Below, in pieces: positions 9,660 to 18,771 of a DNA stretch of 64,000 bases; the first letter of the stretch is position 1, and every line of letters begins with the position of its first letter. Origin of the DNA: DT-111 sp965263225 (GTDB lineage Bacteria; Bacteroidota; Bacteroidia; Chitinophagales; Saprospiraceae). The translations under genes and the position numbers were made by a program. The notes under the pieces were generated by a model. It did not search any database and had not been told where the DNA came from. It worked only from the letters and a program-made list of their open reading frames with translations. The stretch lies in assembly GCA_965263225.1 (NCBI GenBank), contig CBDHHG010000046.1, positions 310,001 through 374,000 of the forward strand. Reading direction: 5' to 3'.

Positions 9660-9680
9660 CTTGATTAGCAATAGACTCAA

Positions 9681-10778
9681 TCAGATCTTCAAGGTCTGTT
9701 TAAGATATTTACCGTATTTGCGTTTATAGGCCTGATAAATACGTTTGATCTGTTTTCGGTAGCTAGGTTCATCCGCCGAAACGTCCTCTGGCATTTCATC
9801 ATCCAAGAAACCGTGTTGTTTCATCCACTGATCATTGTAGACCTTACCTAAGTAACGAGTCCCATGATCTGGGAATAAAACGACTACTACATCTTGTGGT
9901 CGCAGTTGTCTCCTAATCTTGAAAACACACTCCATCGCTGCCCCAGAGGAGTAGCCCACTAAAAGGCCTTCCTTTAAGGCCAATTCTCGTGTACGCAATG
10001 CACTATTCTTATCAGTTACTTTCACAAACTCATCGATCACATCAAAATTCACATTGTCTGGTATGATCGTTTTTCCAAGACCTTCAATTTTGTAAGAATA
10101 GATCTCTGACTTATCAAATATGCCGGACTGCCAGTACTTGGCCAGTACTGAACCATAGGCGTCAACGGCAATAATTTTGATGTTGGGATTTTTTTCCTTT
10201 AGGTACTGTGCCGTACCCGAAAGGGTACCGCCCGTGCCTGCACAGCATACATAGTGCGTAATCTTGCCACCGGTCTGTTCCCATATCTCTGGGCCAGTGG
10301 TGTGATAATGCGCACCCGAGTTGTCCATATTGAAATTCTGCTTGATGTAGAAAGCATTGGGGATTTCCTTGCTGAGCTGGAGTGCTTTCTGATAGTAGGA
10401 CTGCGGATCATCGGGTTCAGCATCTGCCGGACAAACAACCACCTCTGCGCCCATCGAACGTAGCAAAGCCAGTTTCTCTTGCGAGGCTTTGCTGGTTACC
10501 GTGAGTACACATCCGTATCCCTTTAGGCTGGCAATCATAGCCAGACTATACCCTGTATTTCCACTAGTGGCTTCCACGATGGTAGCCCCTGGCTTTAGTT
10601 CCCCTCTTTTCTCTGCTTGTTCGACCATGTGGAGCGCGATGCGATCTTTGGCGGATTGACCTGGGTTGTAACATTCAACCTTTCCAAAGACCTTAGCACT
10701 AATGGGGTTCGAGATTCGGCTTAGTTTGATAAGTGGCGTATTTCCAATAGTTGCTAAGACACTTTCTTGATATTGCAT
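9681..10778 (-). CDS. Cysteine synthase / cystathionine beta-synthase-like PLP enzyme
   Basis: 365 residues from the ATG at 10778 (MQYQESVLATIGNTPLIKL); the upstream extension in frame lacks family similarity. Fold-type II PLP enzyme: TIGNTPLIKL opening, PLP Lys in NPGQSAKDRIAL (family usually SVKDR), the substrate loop EATSGNTGYSLAMIA, and the phosphate-binding GTGGTLSGTAQYL. It should form cysteine or cystathionine from an activated serine. A ~35-residue basic C-terminal tail (SYRKQIKRIYQAYKRKYGKYLKQ) follows the catalytic core, and no CBS regulatory pair is present. A TATTTTTG element on the minus strand at 10811-10804 may be the -7 box. Choosing between O-acetylserine and serine as substrate is not possible here. 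Confidence 0.88.
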   Translation of the reverse strand: MQYQESVLATIGNTPLIKLSRISNPISAKVFGKVECYNPGQSAKDRIALHMVEQAEKRGELKPGATIVEATSGNTGYSLAMIASLKGYGCVLTVTSKASQEKLALLRSMGAEVVVCPADAEPDDPQSYYQKALQLSKEIPNAFYIKQNFNMDNSGAHYHTTGPEIWEQTGGKITHYVCCAGTGGTLSGTAQYLKEKNPNIKIIAVDAYGSVLAKYWQSGIFDKSEIYSYKIEGLGKTIIPDNVNFDVIDEFVKVTDKNSALRTRELALKEGLLVGYSSGAAMECVFKIRRQLRPQDVVVVLFPDHGTRYLGKVYNDQWMKQHGFLDDEMPEDVSADEPSYRKQIKRIYQAYKRKYGKYLKQTLKI

Positions 10779-11056
10779 ATAGTTAATCAAAGTTGAGCAG
10801 GGCCAAAAATACAGCTTTTTGTTTAGTTTTTGGGCGTACGGCCCTTTCGTTCCCAATTATAATTGAAGTGTTGGTAGGGCTTTCGATAGGTAGTCTTGAG
10901 CTTGAAATGCACGGGACAGCTAAGTCTTAACTGTTTATACATAGATATTTACATTCCTTCATATGATGAAAAGGATTGTAAAAAAATACCTAAGTTTTCA
11001 TGAATTATTTTGACTTTTGCTCGGGATTTTTCTTTCTTCTCTGCAATTAGCGGTAA

Positions 11057-11509
11057 ATGGGTAAGATGCTTATGGAACGAAAGATAAGAATCAAAGTTCG
11101 GTTAATCCTCTATCACAGAGGAAAGATATTGTTGTTGAAACAGACCAAGCCTCAAGGAGGGAATTATACTTTGGTGGGGGGGACTATGGAGGCCGGGGAA
11201 TATGCAAAAGATACACTAATTCGAGAAAGTTTTGAGGAAGCAGGAATCAAGTTGAGACCAGAGGACCTGACCTTAGTTCACGTCCTACAAAAGAATAAAT
11301 CTTCCGAGCGCCGAATTACTTTATATTTTAAAGCTTATAAGTGGGAAGGCACCTTAAGGGCTAAGGAGCCTTGGAAGTTTCAGGGGGTGGCCTGGTACTC
11401 TTTAGATGAATTACCTCCCAATATCACCTCTACGGTAAAACACGTGATGCAACAATACCGAAAAGGACAATTTTATTCTGAATGGGATAAAGATCAGCAA
11501 GAGTTATAA
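11057..11509 (+). CDS. Nudix hydrolase
   Basis: About 150 residues; ATGs at 11057, 11066 and 11072 are all usable and I cannot decide between them (MERKIRIKVRLI at 11072 begins the domain itself). The full Nudix box is present: GGTMEAGEYAKDTLIRESFEE followed by AGI, matching Gx5Ex7REUxEExGU with every metal-binding Glu. The enzyme should hydrolyse a nucleoside diphosphate linked to another group. The C-terminal part (WKFQGVAWYSLDELPPNI) is the usual Nudix closing strand. The next gene converges 10 bases away. Confidence 0.92.
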   Translation: MGKMLMERKIRIKVRLILYHRGKILLLKQTKPQGGNYTLVGGTMEAGEYAKDTLIRESFEEAGIKLRPEDLTLVHVLQKNKSSERRITLYFKAYKWEGTLRAKEPWKFQGVAWYSLDELPPNITSTVKHVMQQYRKGQFYSEWDKDQQEL

Positions 11510-11519
11510 TCCAGGGAGG

Positions 11520-11963
11520 CTAGTACACTCCAGGGCGATAAGATACTAGTTTTACACGTGAGCTAGCTTTAGGCTTCTTCTTAGTCGCTTCTGCTTCTTT
11601 AGGCTTCAATTTGCTACATTTGGGCGACTTATTGACTTTCTCCTTGACTGTATTTGTATTAGGCTTGATCTTTTTACTTTGCTCCTTGTCATTCGCTTTT
11701 TGCTCCGATGGTGAGATATTGATGCAAGCTGTTTTTTTCTCGGTCTCACTGCTATTGGCCTTGGCTTTTTCTTCTGGATCAATCTCCTCAGCTGCTTCCG
11801 CTAAGGCCGCGAATTCTGCCAGTTCCTCTTGAGTAGCTGCTGTTTCTTGACTCTCCTCCTTGTTAAGAGGAGTATCCTCCCCTGAATGCGGTGCATCTTG
11901 AGCATTCACAGACAAAGAACTTACAAAACTAAGGGCTAGGAGTAGACAGTAAAACTTTTTCAT
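11520..11963 (-). CDS. Secreted low-complexity protein, unknown
   Basis: 147 residues with a signal peptide cut near VNA/QDA. The mature part is low complexity: first Glu/Ala-rich (EELAEFAALAEAAEEIDPEEKAKA), then Lys/Pro/Ser-rich (KPNTNTVKEKVNKSPKCSKLKPKEAEATKKKPKASSR), ending VKLVSYRPGVY. Two Cys occur. I recognise no domain. The charge switch from acidic to basic halves is notable but may only reflect a disordered periplasmic linker-like protein. The start is supported by the signal peptide. Confidence 0.65.
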   Translation of the reverse strand: MKKFYCLLLALSFVSSLSVNAQDAPHSGEDTPLNKEESQETAATQEELAEFAALAEAAEEIDPEEKAKANSSETEKKTACINISPSEQKANDKEQSKKIKPNTNTVKEKVNKSPKCSKLKPKEAEATKKKPKASSRVKLVSYRPGVY

Positions 11964-12515
11964 AATATCCGTTTAGCTACTAATCTGTGCAAGATAGCAA
12001 GACCCTCGCTTTTTTTTTGTTACCAAAAACTTAATATTTTCTTAAACACCTGTTTCTCAAAGGACATATCCACGTCATATAACACGGAAATAATAGGCAT
12101 ATCTATTTCAATTTACACATTTAAATTTATATTTGACGGGCATACTTTCAACTTTCAAATCGTATGGAGTGTTTTCGTGAAGATGCTCTTGGAGATTAGA
12201 AGAAAGTTGTTTAAGCCCTGACCAAAACAGAGGAAGCCCAAGTTCAGGTCGAGCAGATTCCTTAAGTATTCAGGAGCAGTCTTGTCTGAAAACTGGTAAC
12301 TATCACAATTTTGTTGTTACTAAATCCCTACGTTTACTCAAACATTGCTTCCTCAGATAAAGCCTGATACCTGCTTATTTGCTTCAATACCTCAAATTTT
12401 GATTGGGCGTTCATCATAGAATGATATGTATGAATCTATGTATGAGCCGCCTACTTGTGTCCCTTGGACCAAATTGATGTCCTAGGGTATCCTCTTGTAA
12501 TCGAAATATGACCAT
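11964..12515. other. Divergent intergenic region, no gene seen
   Basis: About 550 bases between the minus-strand secreted protein and the plus-strand lipoprotein. AT-rich, with many stops in all frames; no hairpin with a T run and no riboswitch core was seen. Confidence 0.5.
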
Positions 12516-12950
12516 ATGTTAAGAATACTGCTGCTTTTCGCATCACTAGTCCTACTAGTAGGATGTAAAACCTATACTGTAGATGAACTGCCCAGTAATA
12601 GATTGTACTTTGGAAGTGGCGGTGGATTTGCCGGCGCCTTTACCGAATATCTATTACTAGAAAATGGCCAGCTTTTCAAAAGAGAAAGTCAGCAAGCCGA
12701 GTTTGTTGCTTTACCGAAAGTAAGACCGAAGCAAGCACAGCTACTTTTCTCCAACTGGACGGAGCAAAAAATGGATGGGCAAGATTTTCAACACCCAGGT
12801 AACCTCTATTATTTCTTGAAAATGGAGAAGGAAGGCCAAACTCATCGACTCAGTTGGGGATCCAGTAAATATCCTACACCAGAGGCAATTAAACAGTTCT
12901 ATTCTTCTTGTAGTGCCTTAATTCCAAAGCTTGAAACCAGCAAGAAATGA
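12516..12950 (+). CDS. Lipoprotein, unknown function
   Basis: 144 residues with a lipoprotein signal (LLFASLVLLVGC-KTYT). The mature part alternates short strands and turns (YFGSGGGFAGAFTEYLLLENGQLFKRES, later HPGNLYYFLKMEKEGQTHRLSWGSSKYPTPEAIKQFYSSCSALIP). The 'G-F-T-Y-LLENGQLF' phrase recurs in small Bacteroidota lipoproteins of unknown role. The spacing of ~67 bases to the M4 protease gene, with an imperfect hairpin between them, leaves co-transcription open. Confidence 0.7.
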   Translation: MLRILLLFASLVLLVGCKTYTVDELPSNRLYFGSGGGFAGAFTEYLLLENGQLFKRESQQAEFVALPKVRPKQAQLLFSNWTEQKMDGQDFQHPGNLYYFLKMEKEGQTHRLSWGSSKYPTPEAIKQFYSSCSALIPKLETSKK

Positions 12951-12967
12951 AGCAAGTAAGACCACCC

Positions 12968-12999
12968 TTAGGAGTGACCCCATGAAGGGGCCTCCCTAA
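12968..12999 (+). other. Imperfect hairpin between lipoprotein and M4 protease genes
   Basis: CCCC(12978-12981)/GGGG(12987-12990) core around ATGAA, extended by TTAGGAG against CTCCCTAA with one bulge. No T run follows, so it is a weak terminator candidate or a transcript-processing stem. Confidence 0.35.
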
Positions 13000-13053
13000 T
13001 AGTGCTTATAGATACAAATGTTAACCAATTTTCAACCCAAAGTTTATCTTCTC

Positions 13054-16000
13054 ATGTTAAAGTTTTTTACTTCATTGGGTTTAGTATTGTTCAGTACTGT
13101 GCTACTTGGACAATTCAAACCCCACCTAAACCAAATCGAAAGAAACCCAGGAGCGTCACATCAGCTAGAGGGATTTAAGCTCAATCCTTTGCATCCCGCA
13201 GTTCCGGTTATACCTCGGCCATTTGGGAATTTGACACCTGAATTTCATCCTATTCCCGCCCCCGTCCCAAGCCGCAATGGCGCTATGGTGAAACTGTACT
13301 ATGGAGAAGGCAATACGCTTCCCATTGCTATGTACGGAACTGCTGATGAAGATCCTAAGGCTGGGACAGATAAGGATAAGATTTATCGACATCTTTCTGC
13401 TATGGAAAAGTACATGCAAGTAGAGGATGCGAGAAACGCTTTCAGGATTGTCTCCAGCCAGGAAGGTGTAAATCAACAAACGCACTACCGTTTGCAGCAA
13501 TACCACCACGGAATTAAAGTGTATGGTGGTGAACTGACCATCCATCTAAAAGATGGACAAATCGACTACACCATGGGACGTTATTTCCCTACGCCATCAC
13601 TTTCTGATCTGCAACCGAATATCCCTGAAGAGCAGGCAGTAGCCATTGCTAAACAGGATATGGGCAAGCGGACTACCTGGACGGAAATGAGTGCAACATT
13701 GCAGGACATCTTACAATTGAAGCCAGTAGAATCCGAACTCGTGATTTACCACCCCAAAGGGAACTTGGCAGGAGAAAGGCTAAGCTGGCGGATTAAACTG
13801 GTCCCAAATATTCACCATCAACAGCTATACTATGTTGATGCTACTACAGGTGACATTATTTTCGACTACAAGAATCTTTGTAAGTTGGATCATGACCACA
13901 GCGAGCATGAGAAATATGCAGCCACTCTTCCTCCAGACGGCCCAGCTACCGCTAACGCTCCAGATTTGAATGGCGTTACCCGGCAGGTTAATTCTTATAT
14001 CGTTGATGATGTATATTACTTGGTAGATGCCAGTCGACCTATGTTTAATGCAGGAACCTCTCAGTTGCCAGGGGATCCAAAAGGAGCGATTTGGACGCTT
14101 GATGCAGAGAACGAAACGCCGATCAATAATGATGATTTTGGTGTTAAACAGGTTTTCTCCTTTAATAACCAAGATTGGCCGACTGGTGCTGTATCTGCTC
14201 ATTACAATGCCGGAATAGCCTATGAGTATTTTCGAAATACCTTCCAGCGAAATTCTATCAATGGCGAAGGAGGGACGATTATTTCGATTATTAATGTGGC
14301 AGCGGAAGATGGTGGGGGATTCGATAATGCCTTTTGGAGTGGAACAGCCATGTTTTACGGCAATGGTAAAAATGCTTTTGATCCGTTGGCAGGAGCTTTA
14401 GATGTAGCTGGTCATGAAATGTCGCATGGTGTTATCCAAGCTACCGCGAACCTAGAATACCTGAGTCAATCCGGAGCTTTGAATGAATCTTTCGCAGATA
14501 TTTTTGGCGCTATGATTGACCGAGATGATTGGTTGTTAGGTGAGGATGTGGTGCGGACTAGTGCTTTTCCCAGTGGTGCGCTGCGGAATATGCAGGATCC
14601 GAACAATGGAGGATCTGGTTTCGGCTCTAGGGGCTGGCAGCCCGCTCATATGAATGAGTTTATCAATCTACCTGAGACGGAAGAAGGAGATAATGGGGGG
14701 GTACATGTCAATAGCGGTATCCCGAATAAGGCCTTTCATCTGTTTGCTACGCAAGTGGGGAAAGCAGTCGCTGAGCAGGTTTTCTACGACGCCTTAAATA
14801 ATTACCTAACCCGTTTTTCTCAGTTTATTGATCTTCGGCTTTCTGTGTTACAAGCGGCTCAATCCAGAGGACAAAATGTGGTTAATGCGGCGGCTAGTGC
14901 TTTCGACCAGGTGGGGATCATTGGAGACCAAGGAACCGATGATGAGCAAACGGAAGTCCCCATCAATCCAGGTGATGAATTCATCGTCTATGCCGATGGA
15001 GATAAGCAAGCCCTGCGGATCGTTTCGCCTAATGGAACCTTTATTGCAGACCCGCTCATTGAGACCACAGTTTTAAGCAAGCCAAGTATAACGGATGACG
15101 GTACCATCATTGTCTTTGTGAATGGCTTTGGTAATGTAGAATCCATTACAATAGATTGGAATAATCTTAGTGCCGAGCAAAATACATTGACTAACAATGG
15201 GATATGGCGGAACGTAGCCATTTCCAAGGATGGCCGCAGGATAGCGATCTTGACAGATGATTTTGACAATAATGTATGGATTGGTGATCTCGAATCTGGT
15301 GACGTTCAGGGATTCGAACTCTTTAATCCTTCTACAGCAGCAGGCGTGAATACGGGCAATGTAAGCTATGCCGATGTATTAGAATGGGACTTTAGTGGTC
15401 AATTTGTCATGTATGATGCACTAAGTGAAATCAGCAGTCTCAACGGAGATATTGCGTTCTGGGATATCGGCTTTTTGCGTGCTTGGGACAATAATTCTGA
15501 TAACTTTGGAGATGGGCTCATCACTAAATTGTTCACGGGCTTACCCTCGGGAATTAGTGTGGGTAATCCGACCTTCTCGAAAAATTCTCCGGATATCATT
15601 GCTATGGATCTACTAGACGAAACGGGCTTTAGCGCTGAATACTATGTTATGGGAGCCAATACAAGAACTGGAGAAACCAACACCTTCTGGAATAACCTGG
15701 ATCTTGGATTTCCCAACTATTCGGTAAGTGATCAAACCCTGATTTTTGATGGTGTTCCACAAAATAGTTCGGAAAGAATCTTAGCCAGTGTACCCGTGGC
15801 TGCGGATAAGATTTCACCGGCTGGAAATGCTACCATCTTTCTACAGAAACCAAATGAAGCACGCTGGGGCGTTTGGTTTGGCACAGGAAATCGAACCTTA
15901 ACTGATACCGATGAGGTATTGAATCTAGAACAAGCCATCAAGGTGTATCCCAACCCCTTCAGGGATGAGTTACAGGTGGAATTGGAGCTACCCAGCAGTA

Positions 16001-16182
16001 CGCCGGTTCAGATCACCCTTTTTGATGGGTTTGGGAGAAGAGTTCGGCAGGAACAACAGGCGGTTGGGGCTAGCGCTCAAAATTTTCGACTGAGTTGGAC
16101 AGGCTTAGCGACTGGAACCTACTGGCTGCGCATCGGACAAGACGGTCAAAGCTGGGGTAGGAGAGTAGTAAAAATCCGATAA
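13054..16182 (+). CDS. Secreted M4 (thermolysin-like) metalloprotease with T9SS tail
   Basis: I start at ATG 13054 (MLKFFTSLGLVLF), giving a signal peptide ending LLGQ; an ATG at 13018 adds 12 residues. An FTP/PepSY-type propeptide (roughly 90-260) precedes the catalytic domain. The zinc site is HEMSH near 14411-14425, with the second-half ligand in NESFADIFGAMID about 24 residues later, the M4 arrangement. The motif DNGGVHVNSGIPNKAF carries the M4 catalytic His of the C-terminal lobe. A ~300-residue TolB/WD40-like beta-propeller region follows (SKPSITDDGTIIVFVNGFG, ISKDGRRIAILTDDF). The final ~85 residues (KVYPNPFRDELQVELEL...GTYWLRI...RRVVKIR) are a T9SS sorting domain. The enzyme is therefore expected at the cell surface. 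Confidence 0.93.
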   Translation: MLKFFTSLGLVLFSTVLLGQFKPHLNQIERNPGASHQLEGFKLNPLHPAVPVIPRPFGNLTPEFHPIPAPVPSRNGAMVKLYYGEGNTLPIAMYGTADEDPKAGTDKDKIYRHLSAMEKYMQVEDARNAFRIVSSQEGVNQQTHYRLQQYHHGIKVYGGELTIHLKDGQIDYTMGRYFPTPSLSDLQPNIPEEQAVAIAKQDMGKRTTWTEMSATLQDILQLKPVESELVIYHPKGNLAGERLSWRIKLVPNIHHQQLYYVDATTGDIIFDYKNLCKLDHDHSEHEKYAATLPPDGPATANAPDLNGVTRQVNSYIVDDVYYLVDASRPMFNAGTSQLPGDPKGAIWTLDAENETPINNDDFGVKQVFSFNNQDWPTGAVSAHYNAGIAYEYFRNTFQRNSINGEGGTIISIINVAAEDGGGFDNAFWSGTAMFYGNGKNAFDPLAGALDVAGHEMSHGVIQATANLEYLSQSGALNESFADIFGAMIDRDDWLLGEDVVRTSAFPSGALRNMQDPNNGGSGFGSRGWQPAHMNEFINLPETEEGDNGGVHVNSGIPNKAFHLFATQVGKAVAEQVFYDALNNYLTRFSQFIDLRLSVLQAAQSRGQNVVNAAASAFDQVGIIGDQGTDDEQTEVPINPGDEFIVYADGDKQALRIVSPNGTFIADPLIETTVLSKPSITDDGTIIVFVNGFGNVESITIDWNNLSAEQNTLTNNGIWRNVAISKDGRRIAILTDDFDNNVWIGDLESGDVQGFELFNPSTAAGVNTGNVSYADVLEWDFSGQFVMYDALSEISSLNGDIAFWDIGFLRAWDNNSDNFGDGLITKLFTGLPSGISVGNPTFSKNSPDIIAMDLLDETGFSAEYYVMGANTRTGETNTFWNNLDLGFPNYSVSDQTLIFDGVPQNSSERILASVPVAADKISPAGNATIFLQKPNEARWGVWFGTGNRTLTDTDEVLNLEQAIKVYPNPFRDELQVELELPSSTPVQITLFDGFGRRVRQEQQAVGASAQNFRLSWTGLATGTYWLRIGQDGQSWGRRVVKIR

Positions 16183-16222
16183 GTATGTAAGGCTACGGAG
16201 CATGTAGTTCATAGCAAATAGA

Positions 16223-16259
16223 AAGCCCGCAGCTTATCTTTTTGATGAGCAGCGGGCTT
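16223..16259. terminator. Bidirectional terminator
   Basis: AAGCCCGC (16223-16230) pairs with GCGGGCTT (16252-16259), with further partial pairing inside the loop and A/T-rich flanks on both sides (TATTTCTTT on the right). It separates the converging M4 protease and amidase genes. Confidence 0.8.
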
Positions 16260-16288
16260 ATTTCTTTGTGCTAGCCAGAACTTACTTG

Positions 16289-17254
16289 CTAAATCCCATT
16301 CTTTTCAATCTCCAGAATAGCCACCACATGAGCATCGGCTATCTTTTGTCGCATCTCTTCAGTCATCAATTTAGCGGCCTCAGCTTTATTATTATAAAAA
16401 CCATTCTCTGTTAGTACTGCTGTCATTTTCGTTTTTCGCAACACAAAAAACTGAGATTCTGGTCTGGATTTTAAGTGGCGATTTTTTAAGCCGGTTTGGT
16501 CGATCAAATGTTTTTGGAAAATGGATGCCACTTTTCTTCCTTTCTTGCTGTTGTGGAAAAACCAGGTTTCGATACCGCTGATGCTAGGGGAAGCCCAATC
16601 CTTGGAAGATCTGGCTGAGGCGGCATTGGAGTGGACCGAAACAAAAAGTTTGGGTAATTCAGATTTCTTGGCGTTGGCGCGATCGACTCGTTCTCGCAAG
16701 AAATCATCTACCTCAACTTCAGGAACAACATTGTAATAAGAGATGCCATGCTCATCCAGTTGCGCCATGATCCGCCGAACGATATCTCGATTAAACTCGT
16801 ATTCCAAAAACTGAGTCACTCCATCATCAAAAACGGGAGATCGTTTGCCTTTCGTGAACTGACCATGACCATTATCCAGACACCACAGGTATCGACCCTT
16901 AGGTTCCTCCCCTTCTACTGGGCCACCAGACCCTTCTTGGGTTTCGGTACTCGATTCATCCGTTCCTGAGCTGCCATCCGTGGTTTTATCGTCATCGGGG
17001 ATGGTAGCGGGAATATTTTCGTCTACGCCGAGATCATCATCAAATTCGATGTCCTTTTCATCCGGTTTGATAATGACATTTTCCATTTCGTCGGCTACGA
17101 TGATAATGGTGTCCGGCGTAATTTCGGAACCATCTTGTGGAATATCAATGATGGGGTCAGTTGGCTTTGGCTTCGGTGTAGGTTTGGGCGCTGTGCTGCC
17201 ACCGAATAAGGATTTGAAAAGGTTGCCAATAGCGTCTAGAAATTTCTTAAACAT
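16289..17254 (-). CDS. N-acetylmuramoyl-L-alanine amidase (Amidase_3)
   Basis: 321 residues from the ATG at 17254 (MFKKFLDAIGNLFKSLFGG); the frame is open further upstream without sense. A Pro/Lys linker (PKPTPKPKPT) and an acidic Asp/Glu/Thr-rich stretch come before the catalytic domain, which begins LWCLDNGHGQFTKGKRSP. The zinc ligands and catalytic residues of the family are visible: His in NGHG, Glu in LEYEFNRD, His in VSVHSNA and Glu in TENGFYNN. It should cut the amide bond between MurNAc and the stem peptide. There is no normal signal peptide; the N terminus has a short amphipathic/hydrophobic segment, so how it reaches the periplasm is unclear. Confidence 0.9.
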   Translation of the reverse strand: MFKKFLDAIGNLFKSLFGGSTAPKPTPKPKPTDPIIDIPQDGSEITPDTIIIVADEMENVIIKPDEKDIEFDDDLGVDENIPATIPDDDKTTDGSSGTDESSTETQEGSGGPVEGEEPKGRYLWCLDNGHGQFTKGKRSPVFDDGVTQFLEYEFNRDIVRRIMAQLDEHGISYYNVVPEVEVDDFLRERVDRANAKKSELPKLFVSVHSNAASARSSKDWASPSISGIETWFFHNSKKGRKVASIFQKHLIDQTGLKNRHLKSRPESQFFVLRKTKMTAVLTENGFYNNKAEAAKLMTEEMRQKIADAHVVAILEIEKNGI

Positions 17255-17668
17255 GAATTTGTTTTTAAGGCACACGATCGCAGTCAACAGTATTGATGTG
17301 GCTCTCAGTGCGCTAGACCGTGTTTTGATAATGGCCTGTAATTTGGGCTTTATGGATTGCACTCAAGTACCCAAATATACTGTATATGCAGGGCTTTCCA
17401 AATTTTTTCCTTCGGGATGAAAATTGTATACTTCTGGTACTTGTTTGCTGAAAGCTTCTTTTCTCCTGATAAGGTCTAATTCAAGTACAATCAAACGCTT
17501 ACTTTGTTTTCAATCCCAAAGAATAAGTTCGAATTCGTTCCTTAAACGTAGCATTGTGGAAGGATATTCTATCTTTGAGATTGTGCGGCATGGAAATAGA
17601 AGTGGGTAATCGAGGCTACGATGATCACTGAACCATTGCATCGGTAAACTATCAAAACACAACATATA
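17255..17668. other. Divergent intergenic region with a -7 element
   Basis: Lies between the amidase and the isomerase-like gene. A perfect TATCTTTG stands at 17570-17577 on the plus strand, about 92 bases before the next start codon. The nearest TTG (17554-17556) is too close for a standard -33 box, so promoter assignment is partial. Confidence 0.45.
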
Positions 17669-18634
17669 ATGAAAAGAAGAACTTTCATTGAACGAGGAAG
17701 TCAGGCGGCCCTGGGGCTAGGGCTTTTTTCTCTGGCGGCCTGCAACAATCAAGCCGGGACCAAAGAAGGGGAGGAGGAATCCACTGCTGAAGCAACACCC
17801 AAAGAGCTTTTTTTTAAGATCTCTTTGGCACAATGGTCGATGAACAAATCATTCTTTGGAGGCAAACTCGATAACCTGGATTTTGCGGCTACAGCCAAGA
17901 ATCAATTCGGCTTGGACGGTATCGAATACGTAAACCAGTTTTTCAAAGATAAAGGAGAGGACAGTGCCTACCTTGCTGAAATGAAAAAAAGAGCAGAAGA
18001 CAATGGCGTGCAATCTCTATTGATTATGATTGATCGAGAAGGTGATCTGGGCGGAACGGTCGACGCAGAGCGTTTGCAGGCCGTTGAGAATCACTACAAA
18101 TGGGTTGATGCAGCTAAGTATCTGGGATGCCATTCTATTCGAGTGAATGCCGCGGGGAAGGGAACAGCTGAAGAAGTTGCTGCCGCCGCTGTCGACGGTT
18201 TAGGCAAACTAAGTGAATATGCGGCCAAAGCAGGCTTGAATGTGATCGTTGAAAACCACGGTGGGTATTCCTCTGATGGCTCTTGGCTGGCAGGGGTGAT
18301 GTCTCAAATCAACATGGACAATTGTGGAACCCTGCCGGATTTTGGCAACTTCTGTATCCAGAGAGGGGAAGACGGATGTGACAATATGTACGATCGCTAT
18401 AAAGGAGTAACGGAATTGATGCCATTTGCTAAGGCCGTAAGTGCAAAAACACATGATTTTGATGCAAGTGGTAACGAAGTCCATACCGATTACAAGAAGA
18501 TGCTACAAATCGTAAAGGATGCTGGCTACACCGGCTATATCGGGGTTGAATACGAGGGGAGAGACTTAGACGAAGTTACGGGTATTCAAAAGACCATTGA
18601 TTTGATGAAGAGAGTAGGCATGGAATTGAGCTAA
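17669..18634 (+). CDS. Sugar phosphate isomerase/epimerase-like TIM-barrel protein, Tat signal
   Basis: 321 residues. The N terminus MKRRTFIERGSQAALGLGLFSLAAC has a twin-arginine motif, a hydrophobic stretch and a lipobox-like Cys, so it is probably exported folded and lipid-anchored. The body is an AP-endonuclease-2/xylose-isomerase-type TIM barrel: FKISLAQWSMNKSF, LDFAATAKNQFGLDGIEYVN, HSIRVNAAGKGTAEEVA, LNVIVENHGGYSSD (metal Glu/His), CGTLPDFGNF, KTHDF, GYIGVEYEGRDLD. Close relatives are annotated as sugar isomerases without known substrate. The gene stands alone. Confidence 0.88.
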   Translation: MKRRTFIERGSQAALGLGLFSLAACNNQAGTKEGEEESTAEATPKELFFKISLAQWSMNKSFFGGKLDNLDFAATAKNQFGLDGIEYVNQFFKDKGEDSAYLAEMKKRAEDNGVQSLLIMIDREGDLGGTVDAERLQAVENHYKWVDAAKYLGCHSIRVNAAGKGTAEEVAAAAVDGLGKLSEYAAKAGLNVIVENHGGYSSDGSWLAGVMSQINMDNCGTLPDFGNFCIQRGEDGCDNMYDRYKGVTELMPFAKAVSAKTHDFDASGNEVHTDYKKMLQIVKDAGYTGYIGVEYEGRDLDEVTGIQKTIDLMKRVGMELS

Positions 18635-18771
18635 TGAGCCTTGCCAGCAAAAAAGATAATCGAAGGAAACTTCTACCGGAAAGTCGTGTTGATCTGCACG
18701 ACTTTTCTGTTTCTACGACTTTGCGTACCCATCTAAATCGGGATACAGTTTGAAATGCCTATCTATTGGTT